Below are positions 8,148 to 16,804 of a stretch of DNA of 64,000 nt, piece by piece. The DNA lies in assembly GCF_036227225.1 (NCBI RefSeq), contig NZ_CP109444.1, forward strand, positions 6,181,501-6,245,500. Direction: 5' to 3'. Source of the DNA: Streptomyces sp. NBC_01478 (GTDB taxonomy: Bacteria > Actinomycetota > Actinomycetes > Streptomycetales > Streptomycetaceae). How positions within the stretch are numbered: position 1 is the stretch's first letter; each line of letters starts with the position of its first letter. Under the pieces are notes generated by a model. That model saw only the letters and a list, made by a program, of their open reading frames with translations. It did no database searches and was not told the origin of the DNA. Both the position numbers and the translations under genes were made by a program.

Positions 8148-9416
8148 CTACTTGGCGGAGGCCGCCGTCTGGATGTCCTTCAGCGTCTTCGCCGCGTCGG
8201 ACTGGCCCAGCAGGAACGACTGGATCTTGGAGCCGGTGTCGGTCTCCGACTGGCTGCCGTACCAGGTGTTGGAGGGCAGGACCCGGTAACGGCCCTCGCT
8301 GAAGGCGGTGTTGAAGATGGTCGTCTCCGTCGAGTCGGGCGTGGTGCCACCGGTGAACGGCGACTCGGCGTGCTCGGCGTCCAGGTACTTCGCCAGATTC
8401 GCGCTCTGCGACCAGAACTTGACGTACTCCTTCGCCGCATCCGCGTGCTGCGACTGGGAGTTGACGCCCCACGCGGTGCCGGAGAACAGCATCGCGTTCG
8501 GCTTGGTGCCCGCCGCACCGCCCGGCCAGGGGGCGAACGACACCGGGAAACCGGCCTTCTTGATGTTGGAGACCTGCCAGGCGCCCTGGTACCAGAAGGC
8601 GCTCTTGCCGGCGCTGAAGTCCTGCGGGCCCTGCGACCACTCGTCGACGCCGAGTTCGTTCTTCCAGTTCACGAAGCCCTTGTCATCGAGGGTCTTGAGC
8701 TGGGCGAGCGGCTCCTTCCAGTCCGAGGCGAAGGACGCCTTGCCGGCCAGGAAGTCCGTGTCCCACTGCTTGTTCTTCTGGTAGACGGTCGTCGAACCGC
8801 TCGCCTGGAAGACCGAGCTGCCGGTCCAACCGGCCTTGTCCGGCAGCGAGATGGGCGTGATCCCGGCCTTCTTGATCTTCGCGAGGTCGGCGAGGAACGT
8901 CGGCCAGTCGGCGGGGACCTCGGTGATCCCGGCCTTCTTCAGCAGGTCCATGTTGGCGTACAGACCGATGCCGATCAGCTCCATCGGCATCGCCAGCGTC
9001 TTGCCGTCGCTCTGCGTGAACGGCTTCGCGGCGGAGGATATGGAGCTGACCCACGACTCGTTCGACAGGTCCGCGAGGTAGCCGGAGGCGCCCCACTTCT
9101 TCATCTTGTCCGCGTCGACCATGATGACGTCGCCGGCCTTGCCGCCCAGCAGCTCGGGCTGCAGCTTCTGCGTGTAGGTCGGGTCCGCGGTGGTGTACTT
9201 GAAGTCGATCTTGATCTTCGGGTGGGCCTTCTCGAAGGCCTTGTTGATCTCGGCGATGTTCGCCGGCTCCGCGCCGCCGCCCTTCCACGCCTCCACGTGG
9301 AGCGTGACCGTCCCGTCCGCCGAGGTCGAGTCGGAGCCGCCGCCACAGGCGGCGAGCGACGTCGCCAGGGCGGCGACCGTGGTGGCGACCGCGAGCAGTC
9401 TCCCGGAGCGCTTCAT
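8148..9416 (-). CDS. Extracellular sugar-binding lipoprotein of the ABC importer
   Basis: This 422-residue solute-binding protein is of the family 1 (MalE-like) type. The signal peptide ends in the lipobox LAAC with Cys24, followed by GGGSDS, so the protein is anchored to the outer face of the membrane. The mature part has the WKGGGAEPANIAEINKAFEK and HPKIKIDFKYTTADPTYTQK segments typical of the family and a C-terminal Gln/Ser-rich helix. ATG at 9416 gives a normal signal peptide and follows GGTGAGG; a GTG four codons earlier is possible. It is the first gene of the leftward sugar operon, divergent from LacI. Confidence 0.9.
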   Translation of the reverse strand: MKRSGRLLAVATTVAALATSLAACGGGSDSTSADGTVTLHVEAWKGGGAEPANIAEINKAFEKAHPKIKIDFKYTTADPTYTQKLQPELLGGKAGDVIMVDADKMKKWGASGYLADLSNESWVSSISSAAKPFTQSDGKTLAMPMELIGIGLYANMDLLKKAGITEVPADWPTFLADLAKIKKAGITPISLPDKAGWTGSSVFQASGSTTVYQKNKQWDTDFLAGKASFASDWKEPLAQLKTLDDKGFVNWKNELGVDEWSQGPQDFSAGKSAFWYQGAWQVSNIKKAGFPVSFAPWPGGAAGTKPNAMLFSGTAWGVNSQSQHADAAKEYVKFWSQSANLAKYLDAEHAESPFTGGTTPDSTETTIFNTAFSEGRYRVLPSNTWYGSQSETDTGSKIQSFLLGQSDAAKTLKDIQTAASAK

Positions 9417-9579
9417 TGCACACCTCACCCATCATCGGCGCATGCCGATTTCGTCGTGCTTGCAGGGGTTTGTGAAGAAAGTTGAAGGTCCGCGATGTTC
9501 GCCGAGTCCCGTCGGCGGTGCGAGGACCATGGTGGTTTGTCGGGCCTGAATGGATATATCACTGAAATCCATCCAGGGA

Positions 9580-9615
9580 AACCGGTTGACCAACGACTTC
9601 GGCGAACGCTAGGTT
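9580..9615 (+). promoter_or_regulatory. lacI-type promoter with overlapping AACCGGTT operator
   Basis: TTGACC (9586-9591) and TAGGTT (9610-9615), 18 bases apart, make a good actinobacterial promoter pointing to the LacI gene. The palindrome AACCGGTT (9580-9587), with the central CG typical of LacI operators, overlaps the -35 box, so autorepression and control of the divergent importer operon are likely. Confidence 0.55.
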
Positions 9616-9750
9616 GCGGCGCCAGAAGGTGTCAAGAGGTCAAACGCAACACTGCACGCCGAACGCCACACCCCAGGCGAATCCGGCAGCAGGGCATGAT
9701 TCGCAGGACGGCCGGGGTCGTCGACAGCGTGGTTGACAGGGAGGACTCGC

Positions 9751-10791
9751 GTGGCTGAACAGCCCGTACGGGCAAGGCTGGTGGACGTCGCACGGGAGGC
9801 GGGAGTCTCCAAGGCGACGGTCTCCAAGGTGCTCAACGGACGGCAGGACCTGTCCGTCCGCCCCGAGACCAGACAGCGCGTCCACGAGGTCGCCGCCGCC
9901 CTGGGCTACCGCCCGCACTCCGGGGCCCGCGCCCTGGCCGGGGCCAGCACCCACGCCCTGGCCCTGCTGGTGCCGGCCCTCAACAACCCGACGTACGTGA
10001 CCATTTCGCGCGGCGCCTACCGACGCGCCCGTGAGCTGGGCTATCTCTCCCTGCTCGCCGAGGACTTCGACGGCCAGGAGGCCGACGACACCTTCAACGA
10101 CCTGGTGAAGGAAGGCCGTGTGGACGGCCTGCTGATCGCCTCCGCCCGACCCGGCCATCCCCTACTGGAGACCCTGAGCCGCAACCCGGTTCCGCATGTC
10201 TTCCTCAACCGCGCCGTCAAGGGCTCGGGCCGCAACGTCACGATGGACGTGGCCCGCTCCAGCGTCACCGCGCTCGACCACCTCCACACACTCGGTCACC
10301 GGGTGATCGGCCACATCGCCGGCCCCTCGGGGATCACCCCCAGCGAGGACCGCCGGGACGCGTTCCTACGGCACGCCGCCGCACTGGGACTCGTCGCGGC
10401 ACCGGTCGCCTCCGGCGACTTCACCGAGGAGGGCGGCGCCTCCGCCGCCCGCGAACTCCTCACCCCCGCCGATGGGAAACCTCAGGTCACCGCGTTGTAC
10501 ACCAGCTCGCTCGCCCAGGCCATGGGGGCGATGCGGGCCATCCACGAACGTGGCCTGCGCATCCCCGAGGACATCTCGCTGGTCGGCAACGACGACCTTC
10601 CCGTCGCCGCGTACCTCACCCCACCGCTCACCACGGTCGCGATGCCGCTGCACGAACTGGGCACCGCGGCGGTGGACGCCCTGGTCGCGGAGATCCAGGG
10701 CAAGCCGCCGGGGGACGTGGTCGTGCCGACCGAGCCGAGTCTGGTGTTGCGGGGGTCCACGGCGCGGCCGGGGGCCGGCGGGGTGGAGTGA
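9751..10791 (+). CDS. LacI-family transcriptional regulator of the sugar operon
   Basis: This is a 346-residue repressor. Residues about 8-60 are the LacI helix-turn-helix and hinge (LVDVAREAGVSKATVSKVLN, then ALGYRPHSGARALA). The remainder is the periplasmic-binding-protein-like ligand domain with the conserved ending (SLVGNDDLPVAAYLTPPLTT). The GTG start at 9751 is preceded by GGGAGG. It is divergent from the importer operon and upstream of the dehydrogenase and dehydratase genes. The effector is probably a sugar or sugar acid of the galactose route, which is inference. Confidence 0.92.
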   Translation: MAEQPVRARLVDVAREAGVSKATVSKVLNGRQDLSVRPETRQRVHEVAAALGYRPHSGARALAGASTHALALLVPALNNPTYVTISRGAYRRARELGYLSLLAEDFDGQEADDTFNDLVKEGRVDGLLIASARPGHPLLETLSRNPVPHVFLNRAVKGSGRNVTMDVARSSVTALDHLHTLGHRVIGHIAGPSGITPSEDRRDAFLRHAAALGLVAAPVASGDFTEEGGASAARELLTPADGKPQVTALYTSSLAQAMGAMRAIHERGLRIPEDISLVGNDDLPVAAYLTPPLTTVAMPLHELGTAAVDALVAEIQGKPPGDVVVPTEPSLVLRGSTARPGAGGVE

Positions 10792-10918
10792 CCCGTAGGA
10801 CCCCTAGATCCCCTAGGACCCGTACGACCCTTACGACCCGCAGTACCCCGTAGGGCCCGTAGGGCCCGTAGGACCCGTAGGACTCGCACCACCCGCAGTA
10901 CCCCTAGGACCCGCACGA
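10792..10918. repeat. Array of 14 degenerate 9-bp tandem repeats (CCCGTAGGA)
   Basis: Fourteen consecutive units, thirteen of 9 bases and one of 10, follow the LacI stop codon directly. The consensus is CCCGTAGGA; units at 10792, 10865 and 10874 are exact and others differ at one to four bases. No open reading frame with a plausible start uses it. The same 9-mer recurs singly at 11903-11911 before the next intergenic start. Confidence 0.85.
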
Positions 10919-11026
10919 TCCGACCGGACGGGTCGGCCCGAGCCGTAGGCCGACCCGGAAGGGCACCCCCGTAGGACGGACGTAGGACGGATGACCGGAC
11001 GGGCCGGTCACGCCGAGAGGAACGCC

Positions 11027-11815
11027 ATGAGCCGCACCACCCCCGACAGCTTTCCCGACCGTCACGCCTCTCGTTTCACCGGGCGTACGGCCCTCCTCAC
11101 CGCCGCCGCCTCCGGCATCGGCGCCGCCACCGCCCGGCGCCTCGCCGACGAGGGCGCGTCCGTGCTGGTCACGGACGTGGACGCGGCGGGTGCGGAGAAG
11201 GTGGCCGACGAGGTCCGCGCCAAGGGCGGCCGTGCCCGTCACCTGGGGCTCGACGTCACGAACCCCGAGGCGTGGCCGGAGGCGATCCGCACGGCCCAGG
11301 AGTGGACCGGCCGCCTCGACCTGCTGCACCTCAACGCCGGCCGCAATCTCCCCGGCGCGATCCACGAACTCGACGACACCTCCTGGCACGACCACCTCCG
11401 CCTCGCCCTCGACTCGGTCTTCTACGGCGTCCGGGCCGCGGTCCCCCTGCTCACGGCATCCGGCGGCGCGGTCGTCGTCACGGGCTCCGTGCACGCGGTG
11501 CTCGGCTTCAGCGGCTTCCCGGCGTACGCGGCGGCGAAGGGCGGAGTCAGCGCGCTGGTACGGCAGTTGGCGGTCGAGTACGCGGGCCGGATCAGGTTCA
11601 ACGCGGTGGTGCCCGGTGCCGTGGAGACCGGTCTCTGGACCGACGCACCGGACGAGTACCGGGCCAAGACGGCGGCCCGCACCCCGGTCGGGCGGCTCGG
11701 CGAACCCGAGGACATCGCCGCGGCCGTCGCCTTCCTCGGCTCGGACGACGCGTCGTTCATCACCGGCCAGAACCTGGTCGTGGACGGCGGGCGCAGCATC
11801 AGCTCGCAGGAGTAG
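11027..11815 (+). CDS. SDR-family sugar 1-dehydrogenase (predicted galactose dehydrogenase)
   Basis: This 262-residue NAD(P)-dependent short-chain dehydrogenase has the Rossmann glycine motif TAAASGIGAATARRLA near residue 25, LHLNAG for the NAG strand, the catalytic Ser after VVVTGS, and YAAAK for Tyr and Lys. The end (GEPEDIAAAVAFLGSDDASF then GQNLVVDGG) is classical SDR. ATG at 11027 follows GAGAGG. It lies between LacI and galactonate dehydratase, so oxidation of an aldose to its lactone is the best guess. The SDR family alone does not fix the substrate. Confidence 0.85.
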   Translation: MSRTTPDSFPDRHASRFTGRTALLTAAASGIGAATARRLADEGASVLVTDVDAAGAEKVADEVRAKGGRARHLGLDVTNPEAWPEAIRTAQEWTGRLDLLHLNAGRNLPGAIHELDDTSWHDHLRLALDSVFYGVRAAVPLLTASGGAVVVTGSVHAVLGFSGFPAYAAAKGGVSALVRQLAVEYAGRIRFNAVVPGAVETGLWTDAPDEYRAKTAARTPVGRLGEPEDIAAAVAFLGSDDASFITGQNLVVDGGRSISSQE

Positions 11816-11860
11816 ACCCCCGGATTCCCCGGATCAAGCGCTCGGCGCCCTCTCACCCCT

Positions 11861-11911
11861 CCCGTACCCGTACCCGTACTAGTCGTACGCGTATTCGTCA
11901 TACCCGTAGGA
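11861..11911. repeat. Short CCCGTA tandem repeat before the dehydratase gene
   Basis: Three exact CCCGTA hexamers (11861-11878) are followed by related CGTA-rich text and one exact CCCGTAGGA 9-mer (11903-11911). It lies in the 112-base gap before the dehydratase start and uses the same word as the array after lacI. Confidence 0.65.
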
Positions 11912-11927
11912 CCCGGAGGTCCGCAGC

Positions 11928-13073
11928 ATGAAAATCACCGGATACGAGCTGTTCCTCGTCGAACCGCGCTGGCTCTTCCTGCGCGTCGACACCGACGAGG
12001 GGATATCCGGCTGGGGCGAGCCCATCGTGGAGGGCAAGGCCCACACCACGGCCCGGGCGGTCGAGGAGATGTTCGACTACCTGACCGGCCAGGACCCCGC
12101 CCGCATCGAGGAGCACTGGCAGATGCTCGCCAAGGGCGGCTTCTACCGCGGCGGCCCGGTCCTCAGCAGCGCCCTGGCCGGCATCGACCAGGCCCTGTGG
12201 GACATCGCGGGCAAGACCCACGGCGTACCGGTGCACCAACTCCTCGGCGGCCACGTCCGCGACCGCGTCCGCATCTACGGCTGGCTCTACGGCGAGAGCC
12301 CCGAGGAACTCGCCGAGTCGGCGGCCGGGCAGGTCGCCAAGGGCCTGACGGCCGTAAAGATGAACCCCTGCGCACAACTTGAGCCGCTGGCGACCCCCGC
12401 GGCGATCGACGCGATCGTGGCCAGGGTGGCCGCCGTACGGGAAGCGATCGGCCCGGACCGCGATGTGGCCCTCGACTTCCACGGCCGCTTCAGCGGAGCG
12501 ATGTCCCGTCGCGTACTCCCGTACCTGGAACCGCTGTTGCCGATGTTCGTGGAGGAACCGGTCCTCCCGGAATTCACCCGCGACCTCGGCGACGTGGTCC
12601 GCGCCACCTCCATCCCCATCGCGACCGGCGAACGCCTCTTCTCCCGCTGGGACTTCAGGGACGTGCTCGGCGCCGGAATCGCGGTGGCGCAGCCCGACAT
12701 CAGCCACGCGGGCGGCATCTCGGAGACCCGCCGTATCGCCGCGATGGCCGAGGCCTACGACGTGCTGGTCGCCCCGCACTGCCCGCTCGGCCCGATCGCG
12801 CTCGCCGCGAGCCTCCAACTCGACTTCGCCGTACCGAACTTCCTCATCCAGGAACAGTCCCTGGGCATCGGCTACGGCGACAGCAGCGGCCTGCTCGGCT
12901 ACCTCGCCGACGCCTCCCCCTTCGAGGTCCGGGACGGCTACATCCACCGCCTGACCGCCCCCGGCCTCGGCATCACGGTCGACGAGGACAAGGTCCGCGC
13001 CGCCGCCGAACGCGGCCACCGCTGGCGCAACCCGGTCTGGCGCAACGCGGACGGTTCGCTCGCGTCCTGGTAG
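11928..13073 (+). CDS. dgoD: D-galactonate dehydratase
   Basis: This 381-residue enolase-superfamily enzyme converts D-galactonate to 2-keto-3-deoxygalactonate. It resembles E. coli DgoD along its whole length. Metal ligands fall at the same positions: D183 and H185 in LDFHGR, E209 in FVEEPVL, E235 in TGERLFSR; the second base is H284 in APHCPLGP. The capping domain text (GWGEPIVEGKA, GFYRGGPVLSSALAGIDQALWD) and the RWRNPVWR ending also match. GGAGG precedes the ATG. With the lactonase, kinase and aldolase it defines an oxidative galactose pathway. This is the most specific assignment in the island. Confidence 0.93.
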   Translation: MKITGYELFLVEPRWLFLRVDTDEGISGWGEPIVEGKAHTTARAVEEMFDYLTGQDPARIEEHWQMLAKGGFYRGGPVLSSALAGIDQALWDIAGKTHGVPVHQLLGGHVRDRVRIYGWLYGESPEELAESAAGQVAKGLTAVKMNPCAQLEPLATPAAIDAIVARVAAVREAIGPDRDVALDFHGRFSGAMSRRVLPYLEPLLPMFVEEPVLPEFTRDLGDVVRATSIPIATGERLFSRWDFRDVLGAGIAVAQPDISHAGGISETRRIAAMAEAYDVLVAPHCPLGPIALAASLQLDFAVPNFLIQEQSLGIGYGDSSGLLGYLADASPFEVRDGYIHRLTAPGLGITVDEDKVRAAAERGHRWRNPVWRNADGSLASW

Positions 13074-13108
13074 CCCAAGTGCCGTAAAGGGCAGGGCTGT
13101 TGGCACCG

Positions 13109-13147
13109 CGCTGCCCCGACGCCGTCGAATCCGGCGTCGGGACAGCG
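13109..13147 (+). terminator. Strong hairpin after galactonate dehydratase
   Basis: CCCGACGCCG (13115-13124) pairs with CGGCGTCGGG (13132-13141) around a 7-base loop; an outer CGCTG/CAGCG pair extends the stem beyond one mismatch. It lies 36 bases after the dehydratase stop and upstream of the secreted protein gene, so it is a likely terminator. Confidence 0.6.
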
Positions 13148-13256
13148 CCACACGCTCCAGGCGCACCGGCGGCAACCGGTCATCGCGCCTGGTGAAGAGG
13201 GGAATCTCGCCGCACGCAGCGGCAAGGGACACATCCACCCATCCAAGGAGCGCGCA

Positions 13257-15761
13257 ATGAAGCGTCGCAGATTCGGTTCTCCCGGCGGACCCGTTTTCGC
13301 CACAACCCGACGAAGGCCAGGGGTCCTCGCCCTGCTCGCCGCGATGGCGGGCGCCCTGCTCGTCCCCGTCGCCGCCACCAACGCGGCGGCAGCGGGCACG
13401 AGTTACTACGTCGACTGCTCGGCCTCCACCAACGGCACCGGCACCAGCGCCAGCCCCTGGAACTCGGTAACAGCCGTCAACAGCACGACATTCGCAGCGG
13501 GCGACAGCATCCTCTTCAAGGCCGGCACCACCTGCACCGGCCAACTCGCCCCGGGCGGCTCGGGTTCCTCGGGCAGCAACATCTCGATGGCGTCGTACGG
13601 CAGCGGCGCGAAGCCGGTCATCGACGCGGCGGGCGCGACGGGCGCGGTCATCCACCTCCTGAACCAGCAGTACTGGGACATCGGCGGCCTGGAGCTGATC
13701 GACAACTCCTCGTCCCCCGCCTACCGTTCGGGCGTCCTGGCCGAGAACAGCTCCGGCGGCGTCCTCAACCACATCCGCGTCCACGACATGTACATCCACA
13801 ACATCGCTGGCTACGGCGGCGGTTGGTACTCGACAAACGCGGGCGTCGGCGTCCAGACCGACCACACCACCCCGGTCTCCACCTGGAACGACGTGGTGGT
13901 CGAGAACAACACCTTCGACCACGTGGACCGCATAGCGGTGGCGGTGACACCGGACGCGGACGGCCAGGGCACCGGCCTCACGACCGGCACGGTCATCCGC
14001 AACAACACGATGACGTACGACGGCGCGGACGACATCCTCGTCGTGAAGAACGACGGCGCCCTCATCGACGGCAACAAGGCGGGCTACGGCGGCGCCAAGT
14101 CGACCTGCCCGCCCTCCGGTCAGTACTGCAACGGGGCCTCGGCCGGCATCTGGATGTCCGGCAGCAGCAACACCGTCGTCCAGAACAACGAGGTCTACTG
14201 CCACATCAACGGCGCCGACGGCACCGGCTTCGACGTGGACTGGGGCAACCACAACACCACGTTCCAGTACAACTACAGCCACCAGAACCTCGGCGGCTTC
14301 CTGCTGGTGATGCCTCCCTTCACCATCGCCAACGAGCCCACGTCGACCGTCCCCAGCGACGGCACGGTGGTCCGCTACAACATCAGCGAGAACGACGGCA
14401 GCAACTCCGGCTGCCCCACGTCCGGTACGCAGACCCACGGCGGCGGAGTCCTCCACTTCGTGGGCGGAGTCCCGAACCAGAGCGGCAGTTCGTCGGCGGT
14501 CCCGCTCTTCTACAACAACACGTTCTCGGTGCGGGACGGCCTGAGCACCCCGATCCTCTACTCCCGCGCGGGCACGTCGATCAGCGGCGCGCTGTCCTTC
14601 AAGAACAACGCGGTCTTCAACTACGGCTCCGGCAACTACTTCACCACCACCGGCACTTCGACCTACTCCAACAACCTCTTCTACGGCAACCACCCGTCCC
14701 GCGAGCCCGCGGACGCGGCCAAGGTGACGGCGGACCCGGAGTTCCGCAACGCCGGCAACGCCAACACGTCCTCCTCCTACACCGGCAAGAACGCCTACCA
14801 GGTCCACCCGTCGTCCCCGGTCGTCCGGGCGGGCGCGGTCATCGCGTCCAACGGCGGCTACGACGCCTACGGCAACGCGGTCTCCGCCACGGCGGCCCCC
14901 AACATCGGCGCTTACAACGGCACCGGCGGCAACCTGCTGTCCAACGCGGGCTTCGAGACGGGCAGTCTGTCTCCGTGGACGCAGGCGAGCGGTACGGCGT
15001 CCTCGGTCACGGCGTCCAACTCCCGTACGGGAGCCGATGCGTTGACGACGGCGGCGAGCGGCAGCGGCGCGAACCAGTCCCTGACGGGCCTCTCGCCTTC
15101 CACCACGTACCTGCTCACGGGCTGGGGCAAGGTGGCGACGGCAGGCGAGACGCTGGCGATCGGCGTGAAGAACTTCGGCGGCACGGAGACGTACACGAAC
15201 ATCGCGTCCTCGTCGTACTCCCAGGCGGCGATCGTCTTCACCACGGGTTCCTCCAGCACGACGGCCACGGTCTACTGCTGGAAGAACGCCGGTGGAACGG
15301 GGGCGGGTTACTGCGACGACCTCGCGGTCGAGCCCCTGACGTCCGCCACCAACGCGGTCACGAACCCGGGCTTCGAGACGGGCGCGCTGACTCCGTGGAC
15401 CCAGAGCGCGGGTACGGCGTCGAGTGTCGTGTCGTCCAACTCCCGTACCGGCACGTACTCGTTGCAGACGGGGGTGAGCGCGAGCGGCGCCATCCAGACG
15501 GTGAGCGGCCTTGCCTCCGGCGGCAGTTACCTGCTGGCGGCGTGGGCGAAGGTGGGCACCGCCGGTGAGGAAGTGGCCGTAGGCGTGAAGAGCTTCGGCG
15601 GTACGGAGACGTACCTGCGGGCGTCGACGACGTCGTACGCACAGGAACCGGTCTTCTTCACGACGGGTGTGTCCAACACGTCGGCGTCGGTGTACTGCTA
15701 CAAGAACTCCGGTTCGGCGGCGGGCTATTGCGACGACTTCACGGTGGTGAAGCTGCCGTAA
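13257..15761 (+). CDS. Secreted right-handed beta-helix protein with duplicated C-terminal sandwich module
   Basis: This is an 834-residue exported protein. Residues 1-46 are a signal peptide (Arg-rich start, hydrophobic core, ending ATNAAAA). About 47-560 is a parallel beta-helix rich in Asn-Asn and Gly turns (VVENNTFDHV, VIRNNTMTYD, VVQNNEVYCH, ALSFKNNAVF) as in polysaccharide lyases and GH28-like enzymes. About 562-695 and 700-834 are two copies of a jelly-roll module starting N-x-GFETG and ending GYCDDF/L, resembling CBM4/9-type carbohydrate binding domains. It follows the galactonate pathway, so it may release or bind the imported sugar. The catalytic activity cannot be read from the sequence. 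Confidence 0.8.
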   Translation: MKRRRFGSPGGPVFATTRRRPGVLALLAAMAGALLVPVAATNAAAAGTSYYVDCSASTNGTGTSASPWNSVTAVNSTTFAAGDSILFKAGTTCTGQLAPGGSGSSGSNISMASYGSGAKPVIDAAGATGAVIHLLNQQYWDIGGLELIDNSSSPAYRSGVLAENSSGGVLNHIRVHDMYIHNIAGYGGGWYSTNAGVGVQTDHTTPVSTWNDVVVENNTFDHVDRIAVAVTPDADGQGTGLTTGTVIRNNTMTYDGADDILVVKNDGALIDGNKAGYGGAKSTCPPSGQYCNGASAGIWMSGSSNTVVQNNEVYCHINGADGTGFDVDWGNHNTTFQYNYSHQNLGGFLLVMPPFTIANEPTSTVPSDGTVVRYNISENDGSNSGCPTSGTQTHGGGVLHFVGGVPNQSGSSSAVPLFYNNTFSVRDGLSTPILYSRAGTSISGALSFKNNAVFNYGSGNYFTTTGTSTYSNNLFYGNHPSREPADAAKVTADPEFRNAGNANTSSSYTGKNAYQVHPSSPVVRAGAVIASNGGYDAYGNAVSATAAPNIGAYNGTGGNLLSNAGFETGSLSPWTQASGTASSVTASNSRTGADALTTAASGSGANQSLTGLSPSTTYLLTGWGKVATAGETLAIGVKNFGGTETYTNIASSSYSQAAIVFTTGSSSTTATVYCWKNAGGTGAGYCDDLAVEPLTSATNAVTNPGFETGALTPWTQSAGTASSVVSSNSRTGTYSLQTGVSASGAIQTVSGLASGGSYLLAAWAKVGTAGEEVAVGVKSFGGTETYLRASTTSYAQEPVFFTTGVSNTSASVYCYKNSGSAAGYCDDFTVVKLP

Positions 15762-15791
15762 CACTGCGTACTGCCCCTTGGCGGGGGCGAG

Positions 15792-15834
15792 CAACGCACA
15801 ACCTCTGGGTTCATGGCCTGGGGGTTGTGCGTTG
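15792..15834 (+). terminator. Twelve-base inverted repeat after the beta-helix gene
   Basis: CAACGCACAACC and GGTTGTGCGTTG form a perfect 12-bp stem with a 19-base loop, 30 bases after the stop codon. It may terminate the beta-helix transcript. It also abuts the start of the decayed IS630 transposase, so an origin from the element end is possible. Confidence 0.5.
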
Positions 15835-16630
15835 TGGCGTTGCGCGGTCCGTCCCTGATGCGGTACGCGCAGGGCGGCGGATTGACCGCCGAGCGGCGAC
15901 AGTTTCGTGAGCGGATCCGGTACGAGGCGGGCGGACGTTTCACACGCGGCGAGAAGACCGCGGTGATCGCGAAGGATCTGCGGGTGAGTGAGCGGTTGGC
16001 GGAACACTGGCGGCGTGCCTGGCGGGAAGGCGGGATGGATGCCCTCGCCACCGCAGGGCCGCCGAAACTGCCCAAGCTGTCCGACGACCAGTTCGCGGAG
16101 TTGGAGAAGGATTTGGCTCTCGGACCCGCCGAGCACGACTGGGAGGGGACCAGCGGTGGATCCTGGCACGGATCGGAGTCCTGATCGCCTTCAGGTTCCG
16201 GATCGACTGCTTGATGGCGGCGGTATGGCGGCTGCTGCTGCACCGCCACGGCTGGTCCTGGCAGTCTCCCGCGCGCCGGGCCATGGAAGGCGACGAGCAT
16301 GCGGTCGAACTGTGGAAGGAGGATGTGTGGCCGCGGGCGGAATGACTGCGGCGGCACCGCAAGCACAAGGGAACCGGACGCGACAGCTTCGCCTGGAGCG
16401 ACTACGCGACCTGGTCGTCCGCGCCCACATCCAGCCCGGCGCCCCCATTGTCTTGATTTGGGACAATCTCAACACCCACCGGGTCGCCGGGATGCGTGAG
16501 TACACGGCCGCACAACACCGCCTTCACTGACGACGAGCATCTTGAACGCACCCTGTGTCGGGGCCTGCGTCATATCCAGCTCCGGCGCGACCTCGTCGAC
16601 GGCTGCCTTGCCGGTACCGGACACCCTCAC
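15834..16630 (+). pseudogene. Decayed IS630-family transposase
   Basis: Pieces of one transposase are readable in order but in different frames. Frame one has the N-terminal helix-turn-helix region (RYAQGGGLTAERRQFRERIR, RVSERLAEHWRRAWREGG) up to about 16155. After a shift the text continues as RIDCLMAAVWRLLLHRHGWS and DEHAVELWKEDVWP, ending in a TGA near 16343. Then come GAPIVLIWDNLNTHRVAGM, the DDE-domain segment, and further frame changes to LRRDLVDGCLAGTG, which looks like the normal C-terminus. At least three frame disruptions and lost sequence make it inactive. It marks the left edge of the accessory region. Confidence 0.75.
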
Positions 16631-16804
16631 CGAGCACCAGACAACAATCCGACGAGCTCAGTAACTCCTATGCCCCGCACTCGTCCTCGCGATGCTCAAG
16701 AACACCGCCCGCGCGGAGGCACTTGGTCTGCCTCCTGAGAGGGAGCCGAGAGGGGCCGGCTACTCCCGGAGGAGGAGACCGACCCCTACGTCGAGCGGAC
16801 GGGA

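Noticed and set aside
10792..10918. Possible coding repeat (minus strand reads as Val-Leu-Arg repeats)
   Set aside because: No start codon with a ribosome site serves it, the amino-acid text has no gene-like composition, and one unit has ten bases.
11898..16169. A 1423-codon open frame antisense to dgoD and the beta-helix gene
   Set aside because: It is Arg/Val/Gly-rich with no recognisable domain and mirrors the third-position GC bias of the two real genes on the other strand.
15834..16630. Programmed frameshifting as explanation for the IS630-type frames
   Set aside because: Several shifts, an in-frame stop and apparent loss of sequence between fragments indicate decay, unlike the single clean -1 shift in the IS5-type element.
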